Origin: Reyranella massiliensis 521
GTDB lineage: Bacteria > Pseudomonadota > Alphaproteobacteria > Reyranellales > Reyranellaceae
Assembly: GCF_000312425.1 (NCBI RefSeq)
Contig: NZ_HE997181.1
Location: 1,579,486 to 1,643,485 of the forward strand
Length of the DNA: 64,000 nt
Reading direction: 5' to 3'
Below the pieces are notes generated by a model, which ran no database searches, was not told where the DNA came from, and was given only the letters and a program-made list of their open reading frames with translations. Within the stretch, counting starts at the first letter, position 1. The number at the start of each line of letters is the position of its first letter. The translations under genes were made by a program, and so were the position numbers. Positions 27,458 to 36,079 of the stretch are shown here, piece after piece.

Positions 27458-29086
27458 ATGATTCGCCTCGACAATATCAGCAAGCAGAACGGCCATCAGA
27501 TCCTGTTCATCGACGCGTCGATGGGCCTCCAGAAGGGCGAGAAGGCGGGGCTGGTCGGGCCCAATGGTGCCGGCAAGACGACGCTTTTCCGGATGATCGC
27601 CGGTCAGGAACAGCCCGACGACGGCCAGGTGACGATCGATCCCGGCATGACCATCGGCTATTTCAGCCAGGACGTCGGCGAGATGTCGGGCAAGAGCGCT
27701 GTCGCGGCGGTGATGGATGGCGTCGGGCCGGTGAGCGAGCTGGCCGTCGAGATCGCCCGGCTCGAGGCGGCGATGGCCGATCCCGAACAGGCCGACGACA
27801 TGGACGCACTGGTCGAGCGCTATGGCGAAGTGCAGGGGCGCTTCGAGGAGCTGGACGGCTATGCGCTCGATGCGCGGGCGCGCGAGGTGCTGGCGGGGCT
27901 TTCGTTCAGCCAGGAGCGCATGGACGGCGATGTTGGGCTCTTGTCCGGCGGCTGGAAGATGCGCGTGGCGCTCGCCCGCATCCTGCTGATGCGGCCCGAC
28001 GTCATGCTGCTCGACGAGCCGAGCAACCATCTCGATCTCGAAAGCCTGATCTGGCTGGAGGACTTTCTCAAGAAGTACGAAGGCGCGTTGCTGATGACCT
28101 CGCACGACCGCGAGTTCATGAACCGCATCGTCGGCAAGGTCGTGGAGATCGACGGCGGCTCGCTCACCACCTATTCGGGCAACTTCGATTTCTACGAGCA
28201 GCAGCGCGAGATCGGCGAGCGGCAGCGCCAGGCGCAGTTCGAGCGCCAGCAGGCGATGCTCGCCAAGGAGATGAAGTTCATCGAGCGCTTCAAGGCGCGG
28301 GCGTCGCACGCCGCCCAGGTCCAGAGCCGGGTCAAGAAGCTGGACAAGATCGAGAAGGTGGAGCCGCCGCGGCGTCGCCAGTCCGTGCGGTTCGAGTTCC
28401 GCGCGCCGCCGCGCTCGGGCGACGACGTCGTGAGCTTCAAGAGCGTTCACAAGGGCTATGGCAGCCAGCCGATCTACGAGGGGCTCGACTTCCGGCTGCG
28501 CCGCCTGGAACGCTGGTGCGTGCTCGGCGCCAACGGCGCGGGCAAGTCGACCCTGCTGAAGCTGGTTGCGGGCGCGACCGAGCCCGATCAGGGCACCGTG
28601 AACGTCGGCAGCAGCGTCAAGATGGGATACTTCGCCCAGCACTCCATGGACCTGCTGGACGGCGACGACACGATCTTCGAGTCGCTGGACGGGTCGTTCC
28701 CGCAGGCCGGCACGGGCGCGCTGAAGTCGCTGGCCGGTTGCTTCGGCTTCTCCGGCGACGATGTCGAGAAGCCGTGCCGCGTGCTGTCCGGCGGCGAGAA
28801 GGCGCGTCTGGTCATGGCCAAGATGCTGTTCGACCCGCCGAACTTCCTGGTCCTCGACGAGCCGACCAACCATCTCGACATGGCCACCAAGGAGATGCTG
28901 GTCGCGGCCCTGGCGGAGTTCGAGGGCACGATGCTGTTCGTCAGCCACGATCGCCACTTCCTGGCCGCACTTTCGAACCGGGTCCTGGAGCTGACGCCCG
29001 AGGGCGTTCACCAGTATGGCGGCGGCTACACGGAATACGTGGCGCGGACGGGCAAGGAGGCGCCGGGTCTCCACCCGGGGTCGTAG
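27458..29086 (+). CDS. ABC-F family ATPase
   Basis: The product has 542 residues from ATG 27,458; a longer open frame upstream belongs to the broken GFA gene. Two ABC cassettes are present: Walker A G-P-N-G-A-G-K-T-T and G-A-N-G-A-G-K-S-T, signatures L-S-G-G-W-K and L-S-G-G-E-K, Walker B L-L-D-E-P-S-N-H-L-D and L-D-E-P-T-N-H-L-D. No membrane domain exists. A charged linker rich in Arg, Gln and Lys (about 240-310) joins the cassettes. ABC-F proteins act on the ribosome to restart stalled translation. The subtype is near YheS/Uup but cannot be fixed. The start has no strong ribosome binding site. Confidence 0.9.
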   Translation: MIRLDNISKQNGHQILFIDASMGLQKGEKAGLVGPNGAGKTTLFRMIAGQEQPDDGQVTIDPGMTIGYFSQDVGEMSGKSAVAAVMDGVGPVSELAVEIARLEAAMADPEQADDMDALVERYGEVQGRFEELDGYALDARAREVLAGLSFSQERMDGDVGLLSGGWKMRVALARILLMRPDVMLLDEPSNHLDLESLIWLEDFLKKYEGALLMTSHDREFMNRIVGKVVEIDGGSLTTYSGNFDFYEQQREIGERQRQAQFERQQAMLAKEMKFIERFKARASHAAQVQSRVKKLDKIEKVEPPRRRQSVRFEFRAPPRSGDDVVSFKSVHKGYGSQPIYEGLDFRLRRLERWCVLGANGAGKSTLLKLVAGATEPDQGTVNVGSSVKMGYFAQHSMDLLDGDDTIFESLDGSFPQAGTGALKSLAGCFGFSGDDVEKPCRVLSGGEKARLVMAKMLFDPPNFLVLDEPTNHLDMATKEMLVAALAEFEGTMLFVSHDRHFLAALSNRVLELTPEGVHQYGGGYTEYVARTGKEAPGLHPGS

Positions 29087-29154
29087 AAGGGGTCGGGTGC
29101 GCTCCATGCACCCCGGCTGTTGAGAGAGCTCGGCCGCGGGCGCATACTTTGCCC

Positions 29155-29526
29155 ATGATCTACAGAACGTTGCTCGGCCTCGCCGCCTCAAGCGTATTGG
29201 CCGGTTGCCAGTCACCGGGCGAACTCGCCCAGAAGGCGCCCGCCTGGAACGCCGTCTATCAGGCGCCCTACGAGAGGATGGCGAACTGCATCGCCGACCT
29301 CGAACGAGGTCCCATGACGACCGCGACGCCCTCGACCTATTCGCAGGAGCGCCGGGCGAGGGTGGTCGTCACGTCCCCGACAGGCTCCGCGCTCGGCGAG
29401 TACAATATCCGTCAGATCTCCGCGCGAGACAGCGAAGTTACTTATCGAAGCATCTACGGCGGGCCCGGCAGCGGCGCGGGAAGCGGCGCGCTCGAGAAGG
29501 CCAACCGTTGCGGCAATCCCGCCTAA
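29155..29526 (+). CDS. Small lipoprotein of unknown function
   Basis: The product has 123 residues. The signal peptide ends in a lipobox (S-V-L-A-G-C, Cys near 19), so the mature protein is attached to a membrane. The rest is polar with a Ser/Gly-rich tail (GGPGSGAGSGALEKANRC) and two further Cys. No known domain is seen. It follows the ABC-F gene on the same strand after a 68-bp gap that includes a GGGTGC/GCACCC hairpin without a T run, and it is convergent with the AraC-type gene. Confidence 0.65.
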   Translation: MIYRTLLGLAASSVLAGCQSPGELAQKAPAWNAVYQAPYERMANCIADLERGPMTTATPSTYSQERRARVVVTSPTGSALGEYNIRQISARDSEVTYRSIYGGPGSGAGSGALEKANRCGNPA

Positions 29527-29539
29527 GGCGTCGCCCGCT

Positions 29540-30223
29540 CTACAGTGAAAGCCCGGCGATGGCCGCGCTCGGCGTCAGGCCGAAGTAACGGCTGAAAACG
29601 CGGGACAGGTGGGCGGTATCGGCAAAGCCCGCATCCAGGGCAGCCGTCCGGACCAGCGCGCCATCGGCCATTAGCTGTGCGGCAAACTGCAAAGCCGACC
29701 ACGACTTGAACTGGCGAAAGCTCTGTCCGGTCGCGGCCTTGAAGCAACGCAAAGCCTGCGTGCGCTCCAGGTGCAGGCGGCGCGCCAGCTCACCCTGATG
29801 CATGCGCTGCATCGGATCGGCATAGATCGCCCGAACGACTTCCGCGACCGGATCCCGCGGGGCGGCCGGCGACACCGTCAGTTTGGCTCGAAGTTCGTTC
29901 GTGGCGTCCTCGGCGCCGCGGAGCGCCTCCCAGGCCCGTTGCGCCAGCACGCCACTCAGTGCCTGCGCCAGAGGCACCTGGAAGGGAAACGGCAAGCCGT
30001 TGAGATAGAGAACGTCGGCGCCGCGCTCGGGCAGGGCAACCGCATGCACGATGCCCGGCCTGACGAGCAGGATGTCACCCTCCACGCGTAGTCCCTTGTG
30101 CTCCAGCCGCAGCGGCCCCGTCCGCCCGCCCAGCACGCAGGTGACGGCGTTCGCGTGCGCCCGGAGCCGTCTGCTGCCGACCGGCAGGAGCGCATTGCGG
30201 AAAGGAGACAGCGGGTCGGGCAT
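29540..30223 (-). CDS. AraC family transcriptional regulator
   Basis: The product has 227 residues from ATG 30,223. An N-terminal cupin-like sensor (with G-D-I-L-L-V-R-P-G-I-V-H near 50) is followed by the two-helix AraC DNA-binding domain (about 130-225), with L-A-R-R-L-H-L-E-R and the closing signature G-F-A-D-T-A-H-L-S-R-V-F-S-R-Y-F-G-L-T-P. The inducer is unknown. It is on the same strand as, and just downstream of, an NTF2-like enzyme gene, a possible target. The start is supported only weakly by a ribosome binding site. Confidence 0.85.
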   Translation of the reverse strand: MPDPLSPFRNALLPVGSRRLRAHANAVTCVLGGRTGPLRLEHKGLRVEGDILLVRPGIVHAVALPERGADVLYLNGLPFPFQVPLAQALSGVLAQRAWEALRGAEDATNELRAKLTVSPAAPRDPVAEVVRAIYADPMQRMHQGELARRLHLERTQALRCFKAATGQSFRQFKSWSALQFAAQLMADGALVRTAALDAGFADTAHLSRVFSRYFGLTPSAAIAGLSL

Positions 30224-30318
30224 CGCCCCGACTATTTCCGGCCGATGCGTCCGGCGCAAGAGGGGCCGCCACGGCGGCGTTTGCCGAGGGCGGCCCCCCT
30301 TGTGGCTACCTTGCGTGG

Positions 30319-30750
30319 CTACCTTGCGATGCCGGCCCTCGCAAAGGCTTCCTGATACTGTCGGCCATTCACGAACACATCCTTGCGCACGACCTGGCCG
30401 GCTGCATTGACGGTGACCACGTCGAGCATCTCCACTCGTGCGGTGAAGGGCGTGCCGCCGGGTTCCGTGAGTGTCGAAACCATTGTCCATTCGAGGACCC
30501 AGTGATCGGCGCCGTACAGCAGGCGGCTCATCTCCAGCGTAAAGTCGAACGCAGCGAACAGTCCGATGCAATGCTGGCGCAGCGCCTCCCGGCCCTTGAC
30601 CGGCTCCGATCCGTTATGGATCCAGAAGATCGTGTCTTCCGAATGAAGGGACGCAATCAGGTCGGGATTCCGTGTTTCCCAGCTCGCGTGATAGCGCTGA
30701 AACAGCGCTTCGAGCGTCGGCGGCGCTTCGATCTGTCTGACGTCGGGCAT
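30319..30750 (-). CDS. NTF2-like (SnoaL-fold) protein
   Basis: The product has 143 residues from ATG 30,750, which has AGGAGA at good spacing. The order of elements, L-F-Q-R-Y-H-A-S-W-E-T-R-N-P-D then G-R-E-A-L-R-Q-H and a late D-V-V-T-V-N-A-A-G-Q-V-V, is that of nuclear-transport-factor-2-like cone-shaped proteins, which bind hydrophobic small molecules or act as isomerases and cyclases. A gap of 137 bases separates it from a second NTF2-like gene reading the other way. The substrate is unknown. Confidence 0.7.
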   Translation of the reverse strand: MPDVRQIEAPPTLEALFQRYHASWETRNPDLIASLHSEDTIFWIHNGSEPVKGREALRQHCIGLFAAFDFTLEMSRLLYGADHWVLEWTMVSTLTEPGGTPFTARVEMLDVVTVNAAGQVVRKDVFVNGRQYQEAFARAGIAR

Positions 30751-30887
30751 CTGCTCTCTCCTTTGTGGGCAGACAAACCCTATCCACATGCCGCGGCACC
30801 GCGTTGAACAAACGTGCATTACGGCTCGCGGGTCAACCCAAGGTAAGGTGGCGGAGAACACGCGACTGCAACGACACGGGGCCGGCC

Positions 30888-31322
30888 ATGGATCAGCAGC
30901 AAGCTCATTCCTTCGCGCAGAGAAACAAGCAGAACTATCTCCAGGCCAAGGACGCCTACAACGCGCGCGATCTCGATGCCTGCATTGCCTATTACGCGCC
31001 CGACCATCAGATCATGTCGAAGCCGACACCACGCGGCAGAGAGCATATCCGCAGATTCTTCGAGGAGTCCTTTGCGACCTGGCCGGATATTCGGATCGCG
31101 GTCGAGAATGCACTGGCCGAAGATGATTGGGTCATGGGGCGGAGCATCACGACCGCGACGCACTCCAGTACGGTGATGGGCGTTCCCGCAACCCACAAGA
31201 CCATCGAGACGACCTTCTGGGACCTTCATCGCTTCAACCGCGAGGGCCTGATCATCCAGACCTGGAACCTGATGGATGGCCTGTCGATGATGAGCCAGCT
31301 TGGCCTCATGCCGTCGCGTTGA
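30888..31322 (+). CDS. SnoaL-like ester cyclase family protein
   Basis: The product has 144 residues from ATG 30,888. It has R-D-L-D-A-C-I-A-Y-Y-A-P-D-H, F-F-E-E-S-F-A-T-W-P-D-I and D-W-V-M-G-R at the positions typical of SnoaL-like proteins (NTF2 fold). Several members are polyketide cyclases; others have unknown roles. It diverges from the other NTF2-like gene. The two are not close copies, yet share fold and length. No ribosome binding site of good quality is seen before the ATG. Operon partners are absent on this side. Confidence 0.7.
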   Translation: MDQQQAHSFAQRNKQNYLQAKDAYNARDLDACIAYYAPDHQIMSKPTPRGREHIRRFFEESFATWPDIRIAVENALAEDDWVMGRSITTATHSSTVMGVPATHKTIETTFWDLHRFNREGLIIQTWNLMDGLSMMSQLGLMPSR

Positions 31323-31503
31323 AGGCCGAAGAGGGGTCGCTCCCCCCGCACCGCTATTCTTGTCGCCACAAATTGATCACAGCCACTCGTCGAGCGACGA
31401 TTCGTCGAGTGGTCTGTCCATGCCTGTTGATTAAGAATCCGCAACGCACGACGGCAAAGCGCTACATTGCGCTCTCGACCACTACGCGCATAGGCAGAGC
31501 ACG

Positions 31504-32577
31504 ATGACGAGCACCGTCCCTGAGATGCGCTCCAACAAGCTGGTGAGCATGGATATCGATCAGCTGCGAGGATGGGCGGCGTTCATGGACAAGGCCATGA
31601 TCGCCAGCCTCATTGCCACCATCCTGGCCGTTGCGGCGCTTGGCATCACGACATGGCAGTCGTTCAAGTACGGCGCGGCCGTACGTGCCCATGAGCAGGC
31701 GGCCGTCGATCGATACAAGGGTATCGAAAGCCAGTCCGGCCAGCTCGCGCAGGATGCTGCGGCGGCTCGCGATCGGGCAGCGGCGCTCGAGCAGGAGGTT
31801 TCCTCGGCGCGAGGGCGGACGGCGGCCCTCGAACAGGAGATGTCCGCAGCGCGGGAGCGGGCCGCGGCGCTGGAGCAGCAGGCCTCCGCGGCGCGCGAGC
31901 GCGCGGTGGCGTTCGAGCAGGCGGCCCGCGACGCCAACGAACGGGCAGCCCGGGCGGCCCGCGAAAGCGCTGCGGCCAGCGAGAAGGCGGCGGCCGAGAA
32001 GGCGGCCCGCGAGAAGGCAGGAGCGCCGTCGCTCGACGCCGCTGCGATCCAGCAGCGAGTTGCCGATCTGGCGAAGCTCGTCAGGGAGGCGACCGCGCGC
32101 GCGACGGATCAGCCGCAGGGCGCGGCCGAGACGCCGCGGCCGGCCCAGGGAGAGACTACTCCCGAAGGCACTGCAGCAAGTCGCGAAGAGCAGCCGTCGC
32201 CGATTGTCGCGAGTCTTCGGAAATTCGCCGGTACCAACGCCGCCATATTCGTCCTCGATCAGGTATCCGACGCGCCGGCCGTCGGCTCGACGATCTCAGC
32301 CTATCTCGGCGATGCCGGATGGGCACCGCAGACCTGGACATGGACGGGCGTGGCGGGACTCTTCGGCGTGACCGTGCTCCTCAAGGAAGGCAGCGACGCT
32401 GCAACGAACGAGGCTGCGTCCGCGCTCGTGGAGGCGCTGCGTACGGCCGGCTTCAATGCCACGAAGGGCGACTGGCCGGCAGGCTGGCATCGCTTCCGGG
32501 GCACGCTCAATGGTCCGCAAACGCCTGCCGCGACGGACGCCCCCATCCGGATCGTCATCGGGGCAAAGCCGCGTTGA
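31504..32577 (+). CDS. Membrane protein with long repeat coiled coil
   Basis: The product has 357 residues. One membrane helix lies at about 31-52 (MIASLIATILAVAALGITTW). It is followed by a coiled coil from about 60 to 180 made of 14-residue units (R-x-x-A-L-E-Q-E-x-S-A-A-R-E), nearly identical three to four times, then an Ala/Lys-rich part. A Pro/Glu-rich linker leads to a globular C-terminal domain (about 235-357). No family is recognised. The repeats are also recombination-prone DNA. The preceding 181-bp gap has an imperfect hairpin (CCACTCG and CGAGTGG near 31,383-31,411). Confidence 0.65.
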   Translation: MTSTVPEMRSNKLVSMDIDQLRGWAAFMDKAMIASLIATILAVAALGITTWQSFKYGAAVRAHEQAAVDRYKGIESQSGQLAQDAAAARDRAAALEQEVSSARGRTAALEQEMSAARERAAALEQQASAARERAVAFEQAARDANERAARAARESAAASEKAAAEKAAREKAGAPSLDAAAIQQRVADLAKLVREATARATDQPQGAAETPRPAQGETTPEGTAASREEQPSPIVASLRKFAGTNAAIFVLDQVSDAPAVGSTISAYLGDAGWAPQTWTWTGVAGLFGVTVLLKEGSDAATNEAASALVEALRTAGFNATKGDWPAGWHRFRGTLNGPQTPAATDAPIRIVIGAKPR

Positions 32578-32620
32578 TGCCTGGCTAGACCGTCTGTTGG
32601 CTGCCCACGGAAATCGCTCC

Positions 32621-33226
32621 ATGCAAGTCGATCCCAGCAAAGTTCACGCGTTCAAGGATGCGGAGAGTTTCTACAGATGGCTCGGCCGGAACCACGACAA
32701 ACAAGTCGAGGTCTGGATCAAGATTCACAAGGTAGGGTCGGGACTGAAGTCGATCACGCCCAAGGAAGCCATCGACGTTGTGCTGTGCTGGGGCTGGATC
32801 GACGGCTTGCGCAAGAGCTTCGACGACAAGAGCTTCCTGCAGCGCTACTCACCGCGCGGGAAGAAAGGCACCTGGAGTCAGATCAACGTCGACAATGTCG
32901 CCCGGTTGATCGAGGGCGGCCAGATGACTGGGCATGGACTGCGCGAAGTCGAAGCGGCCAAGGCCGACGGACGATGGGCGCGGGCCTATAAGAGCGGCAA
33001 GGACATGAAGATCCCGGACGATCTCCAGGCCGCAATCGATGCCGACCCCAAGGCCAAGGCAATGCTGGCGACGCTCAGCGCGCAGAACCGCTTTGCGCTG
33101 GCCTTCCGCACCCACAACATGAAGACCGAAGCCGGACGGAAGAGAAAGATCGAGACTTTCGTCGCGATGCTCAAGCGCGGCGAGACGATCTACCCGCAGC
33201 GCCGCAAGCAGGCGTCGGAAGCGTAG
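32621..33226 (+). CDS. YdeI/OmdA-family protein (bacteriocin-protection-like)
   Basis: The product has 201 residues from ATG 32,621. A-F-K-D-A-E-S-F-Y-R-W-L near the start, V-L-C-W-G-W-I-D-G-L-R-K near 50, and Y-S-P-R-G-K-K-G-T-W-S-Q-I-N are the family signature of the YdeI/OmpD-associated proteins. The C-terminal R-K-R-K-I-E-T-F-V-A-M-L-K-R-G-E-T-I is the OmdA end. The biochemical role is poorly known; members have been tied to antimicrobial peptide tolerance. It follows the coiled-coil gene by 43 bases, so an operon is possible. Confidence 0.85.
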   Translation: MQVDPSKVHAFKDAESFYRWLGRNHDKQVEVWIKIHKVGSGLKSITPKEAIDVVLCWGWIDGLRKSFDDKSFLQRYSPRGKKGTWSQINVDNVARLIEGGQMTGHGLREVEAAKADGRWARAYKSGKDMKIPDDLQAAIDADPKAKAMLATLSAQNRFALAFRTHNMKTEAGRKRKIETFVAMLKRGETIYPQRRKQASEA

Positions 33227-33289
33227 CCGGCGCCTGCAGGCTCATGCGGCAGGGGAGCTGCTTTGCCCAGCCTGCGACGTGCAGGCAGC

Positions 33290-34000
33290 CTAGATGAGGG
33301 CAACCTTGCCGGTCGCGAGATCGTACATGCCACCCACGACCTTGACCTTACCGGCCGCGGCAGCCTCGGCGATGATCGGCTTGGCTTCCAGCAGACGTCG
33401 CACGTTGTAGCGCACGTTCTGCTTGATTGCCTCGTCGAGCGGATTCGCGGCGTTGGCCTTCTCGGCGAGATCGATTGCAGGCTTGATGGCCTTGACCAGA
33501 TCGGGCAGATGGCCCGGAAGCTGGGTCTTCTCCTTCATCACATTGATGGTGGCGGCAATAGCGCCGCAGTTCGTGTGGCCGAGCACCATGATCAGCGGCA
33601 TGCCGAGGACCTTGACGCCGAACTCCAGGCTGGCGAGTCCGTCGGTGTTCACGAAGTTGCCGGCGACGCGCACGACGAACAGCTCGCCGGGGCTCTGGTC
33701 GAAGGCGAGTTCGGGGGCAACGCGGGAGTCCGCGCAGCTCAGCAGGCCGGCAAAAGGATGCTGCGATTGCGCGCGCGCGGCACGACCGGCGGAGAAATCC
33801 TTGTTATCGGGAGCGTTGGCGACGTAGCGTGCATTGCCGTCCATCAGGCGCTTCAGCGCCTGGTCGGGCGTCATGGCGTTCGGCGCCGGCTTGGCCGTTT
33901 GCGCGAGTGCCGGGGCGGCAAGGCTTCCGGCGACAAGGCTGGCAGCACTGACCGCGAGCAGGCCACGACGGGGGAGCTGAACCGGATGATCGTTACACAT
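33290..34000 (-). CDS. Beta-class carbonic anhydrase, Tat-exported
   Basis: The product has 236 residues from ATG 34,000 with GAAGAGG upstream. It begins with a twin-arginine signal (P-R-R-G-L-L-A-V-S-A-A-S-L-V-A-G, cleavage near A-L-A-Q), so the enzyme acts in the periplasm. Zinc ligands are present in L-L-S-C-A-D-S-R and G-H-T-N-C-G. It interconverts CO2 and bicarbonate. It lies alone, convergent with the OmdA-type gene and divergent from a winged-helix regulator. Periplasmic beta-type enzymes are less common than cytoplasmic ones. Confidence 0.92.
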   Translation of the reverse strand: MCNDHPVQLPRRGLLAVSAASLVAGSLAAPALAQTAKPAPNAMTPDQALKRLMDGNARYVANAPDNKDFSAGRAARAQSQHPFAGLLSCADSRVAPELAFDQSPGELFVVRVAGNFVNTDGLASLEFGVKVLGMPLIMVLGHTNCGAIAATINVMKEKTQLPGHLPDLVKAIKPAIDLAEKANAANPLDEAIKQNVRYNVRRLLEAKPIIAEAAAAGKVKVVGGMYDLATGKVALI

Positions 34001-34065
34001 GACGCGGGCCTCTTCGCGATTGTCGACAGGGCTTCCAAGGTGGAAGAGCCGCGAAAGGCTATCCG

Positions 34066-35025
34066 ATGCCCGCTCGTCGCCAAGAGTCCAAACTTTGCAG
34101 GGATCGATCAATCGTGAGCGATCGACGCGAGGCCGTGGAAAGAATGGTCGCCGTCGATCGCGCGGCGCGGGGCCTGTCGGGCGATTTCCTCGAAGCCGGC
34201 GCACGTTTGCGCCAACGCAACAACTTTCGTCTTGCCCTGGCGCGCTATTGTCACGACATGGCGGGCGAAGCGCCGGTGGCGTGGCCGATCTTCAAGATGT
34301 TCGATCAGCTCCACCGCTACGTCGCCTCCTACATGTTGATCCACAACTACTATGCCTGGCTGCATGAGAAGGGGCCGCCACCGACGTTGACGGCCTTGCA
34401 GAAGGTGACGGGCACGAGCGAACGGCAGACCGCGGGTTTTGTTGCGGCCATGAAGGCAGGAGGTTTCGTCGTCGCCGAAACCGATCCCGCCGACCGGCGG
34501 GTGAAGTGGCTGAAGCCGGCGCCTGCCATGGTGGAGGAGATCGGCCGCTCCGTTCGGCTCTTCGTCCGGGCCGCGGACGAAATCGAGGACCGGCAGCCGG
34601 CCCTCTCAGACCTGCTCGGTGAACCCGATAGATTGGGTGAGCTGCTGCACCAGTCGGCGGCTTTCGTTCTTCAGAAGGGGACGTTGATTCACGACTTTCC
34701 GCGTGTGCTGCATTTTGCGGGGCGCGACTGTGGCTATTCGCTGTTGGCGGCTGTCATCGGGGCACATTATGCAGCTGCGGTTTCGGGGGCGCCGGATGCC
34801 CTGCCGCTTACCCTGCGCAGTTTGGCCCAACGCTTCCAGGTCTCGCGCGCTCATGTCGGCAACCTCCTCGAGGAAGCTGCGCAAAGCGGTTGGTTCAGCA
34901 TCGGCGACGGAGGCCGGCTGATAGAGGTCAGCGACGGCCTGGTCGCTGAGTTCGAGCAATGGGCATGCTGGCAGATCGTACACTACGATAGCCTCATGGC
35001 ATTGCTTGCCAGGAAAGCCAGCTAG
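34066..35025 (+). CDS. Winged-helix transcriptional regulator with two HTH regions
   Basis: The product has up to 319 residues; ATG 34,066 has AAAGG upstream, but GTG 34,114 is also possible. A MarR-like winged-helix region lies at about 108-150 (LTALQKVTGTSERQTAGFVA). A second HTH near 245-270 (LRSLAQRFQVSRAHVGNLLE) suggests a two-domain regulator. No ligand-binding fold is obvious. It diverges from the carbonic anhydrase and overlaps the LysR-type gene end by four bases. The DNA target may be the 65-bp gap upstream. No exact family name can be given. Confidence 0.7.
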   Translation: MPARRQESKLCRDRSIVSDRREAVERMVAVDRAARGLSGDFLEAGARLRQRNNFRLALARYCHDMAGEAPVAWPIFKMFDQLHRYVASYMLIHNYYAWLHEKGPPPTLTALQKVTGTSERQTAGFVAAMKAGGFVVAETDPADRRVKWLKPAPAMVEEIGRSVRLFVRAADEIEDRQPALSDLLGEPDRLGELLHQSAAFVLQKGTLIHDFPRVLHFAGRDCGYSLLAAVIGAHYAAAVSGAPDALPLTLRSLAQRFQVSRAHVGNLLEEAAQSGWFSIGDGGRLIEVSDGLVAEFEQWACWQIVHYDSLMALLARKAS

Positions 35026-35960
35026 TCGCGCGCGGAAAAGGCGACGAGGAAGCGGGCGAGCTTTCGAACGGCTTCGCCGGCGTCCGCCGTTGGCATGAGC
35101 ATGCCGATCGGTTCGAAGGCCAGTTCCTGCGCAAGTGAAACCTCGAAAACCTGGCCGGCGTCGGCGAGTTGCGTCACGAAGCTCGCCGGAAGAACGCACA
35201 ACAATTGCTCGCGCGTCAGCATCGACCAGAACAGCGCGGGCACGTTGGTGACGATGGAACTGGTACGGGGTGCGATGGTCTCGTCGGCAAACAGCCGATC
35301 GAAGGCCAGGCGTGCGGCCATCGGCACCGGAGCGATCAGCCACTTTGCCTTGCGCAGTTCCTCCATCCCGACCTTGCGGCGTTTCAGCAGCGGGTGACCC
35401 GGACCCGCCACCACCGCGAAACGATCCTCGAGCAAAGGGACGAAATGCCAGCCTTCGGGCGTCACGCTGGGCGCCCGGCAGAGGGCGATGTCCACCTCAT
35501 CGCGTTCGATCAGGGCCGCCAATCGTACGGCGTCAGCTTCGCGCGCCTGTACCAGTATCTCGGGATGCCGGCGGCTGAACTGCGGCAGCGCCTTCACCAG
35601 AACGCCCGATATCCCGGCCGAGATTGCGGCAACGCGTACGGTTCCCGAGGCACGCCCGGTCATCGCCACCACTTGTTCGGCGCCGGTTTCCACCGTTGCC
35701 AGGATGCGGCGGGCCGGCGCCAGCAGTGCCGCGCCGATCGGAGTCGGGCGCATGCCCCTGGAATGGCGCAGGAACAGCTGGCATTCGAGCAGTGTCTCCA
35801 GATCAGCCAGCACATGCGTCACGGCCGGCTGCGTCAGCCCGATCGCCTCTGCGGTACGCTTGATGCTGCCGAGTTCGGCGATCTGGACAAGCACCTGCAG
35901 GTGGCGAATGCGCGCGCGGGCGATCAGGCGATTGCGCAGGGCAGAGGCGTTGGCGCTCAC
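35022..35960 (-). CDS. LysR family transcriptional regulator
   Basis: The product has 312 residues. The N-terminal HTH (L-Q-V-L-V-Q-I-A-E-L-G-S-I-K-R-T-A-E, then L-T-Q-P-A-V-T-H) lies at about 20-60. The co-inducer domain fills the rest, including L-C-R-A-P and V-A-G-P-G-H-P-L. It diverges from a Bug-type receptor gene 120 bases away, a usual pairing in which the regulator controls uptake of a carboxylate. The intergenic AT-rich tract (35,961-36,020) probably carries the LysR site. The ligand is unknown. Confidence 0.92.
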   Translation of the reverse strand: MSANASALRNRLIARARIRHLQVLVQIAELGSIKRTAEAIGLTQPAVTHVLADLETLLECQLFLRHSRGMRPTPIGAALLAPARRILATVETGAEQVVAMTGRASGTVRVAAISAGISGVLVKALPQFSRRHPEILVQAREADAVRLAALIERDEVDIALCRAPSVTPEGWHFVPLLEDRFAVVAGPGHPLLKRRKVGMEELRKAKWLIAPVPMAARLAFDRLFADETIAPRTSSIVTNVPALFWSMLTREQLLCVLPASFVTQLADAGQVFEVSLAQELAFEPIGMLMPTADAGEAVRKLARFLVAFSARD

Positions 35961-36079
35961 GATATTAGCGATGTTTATTGATGGCCTATCTATTCGATTA
36001 GTTACTTATTCCTTTTCGCCGATGATTTGAACCGCTGAAGGGACACACAACCAACCGTCCCCGGTGAAGAGGAAATGCC

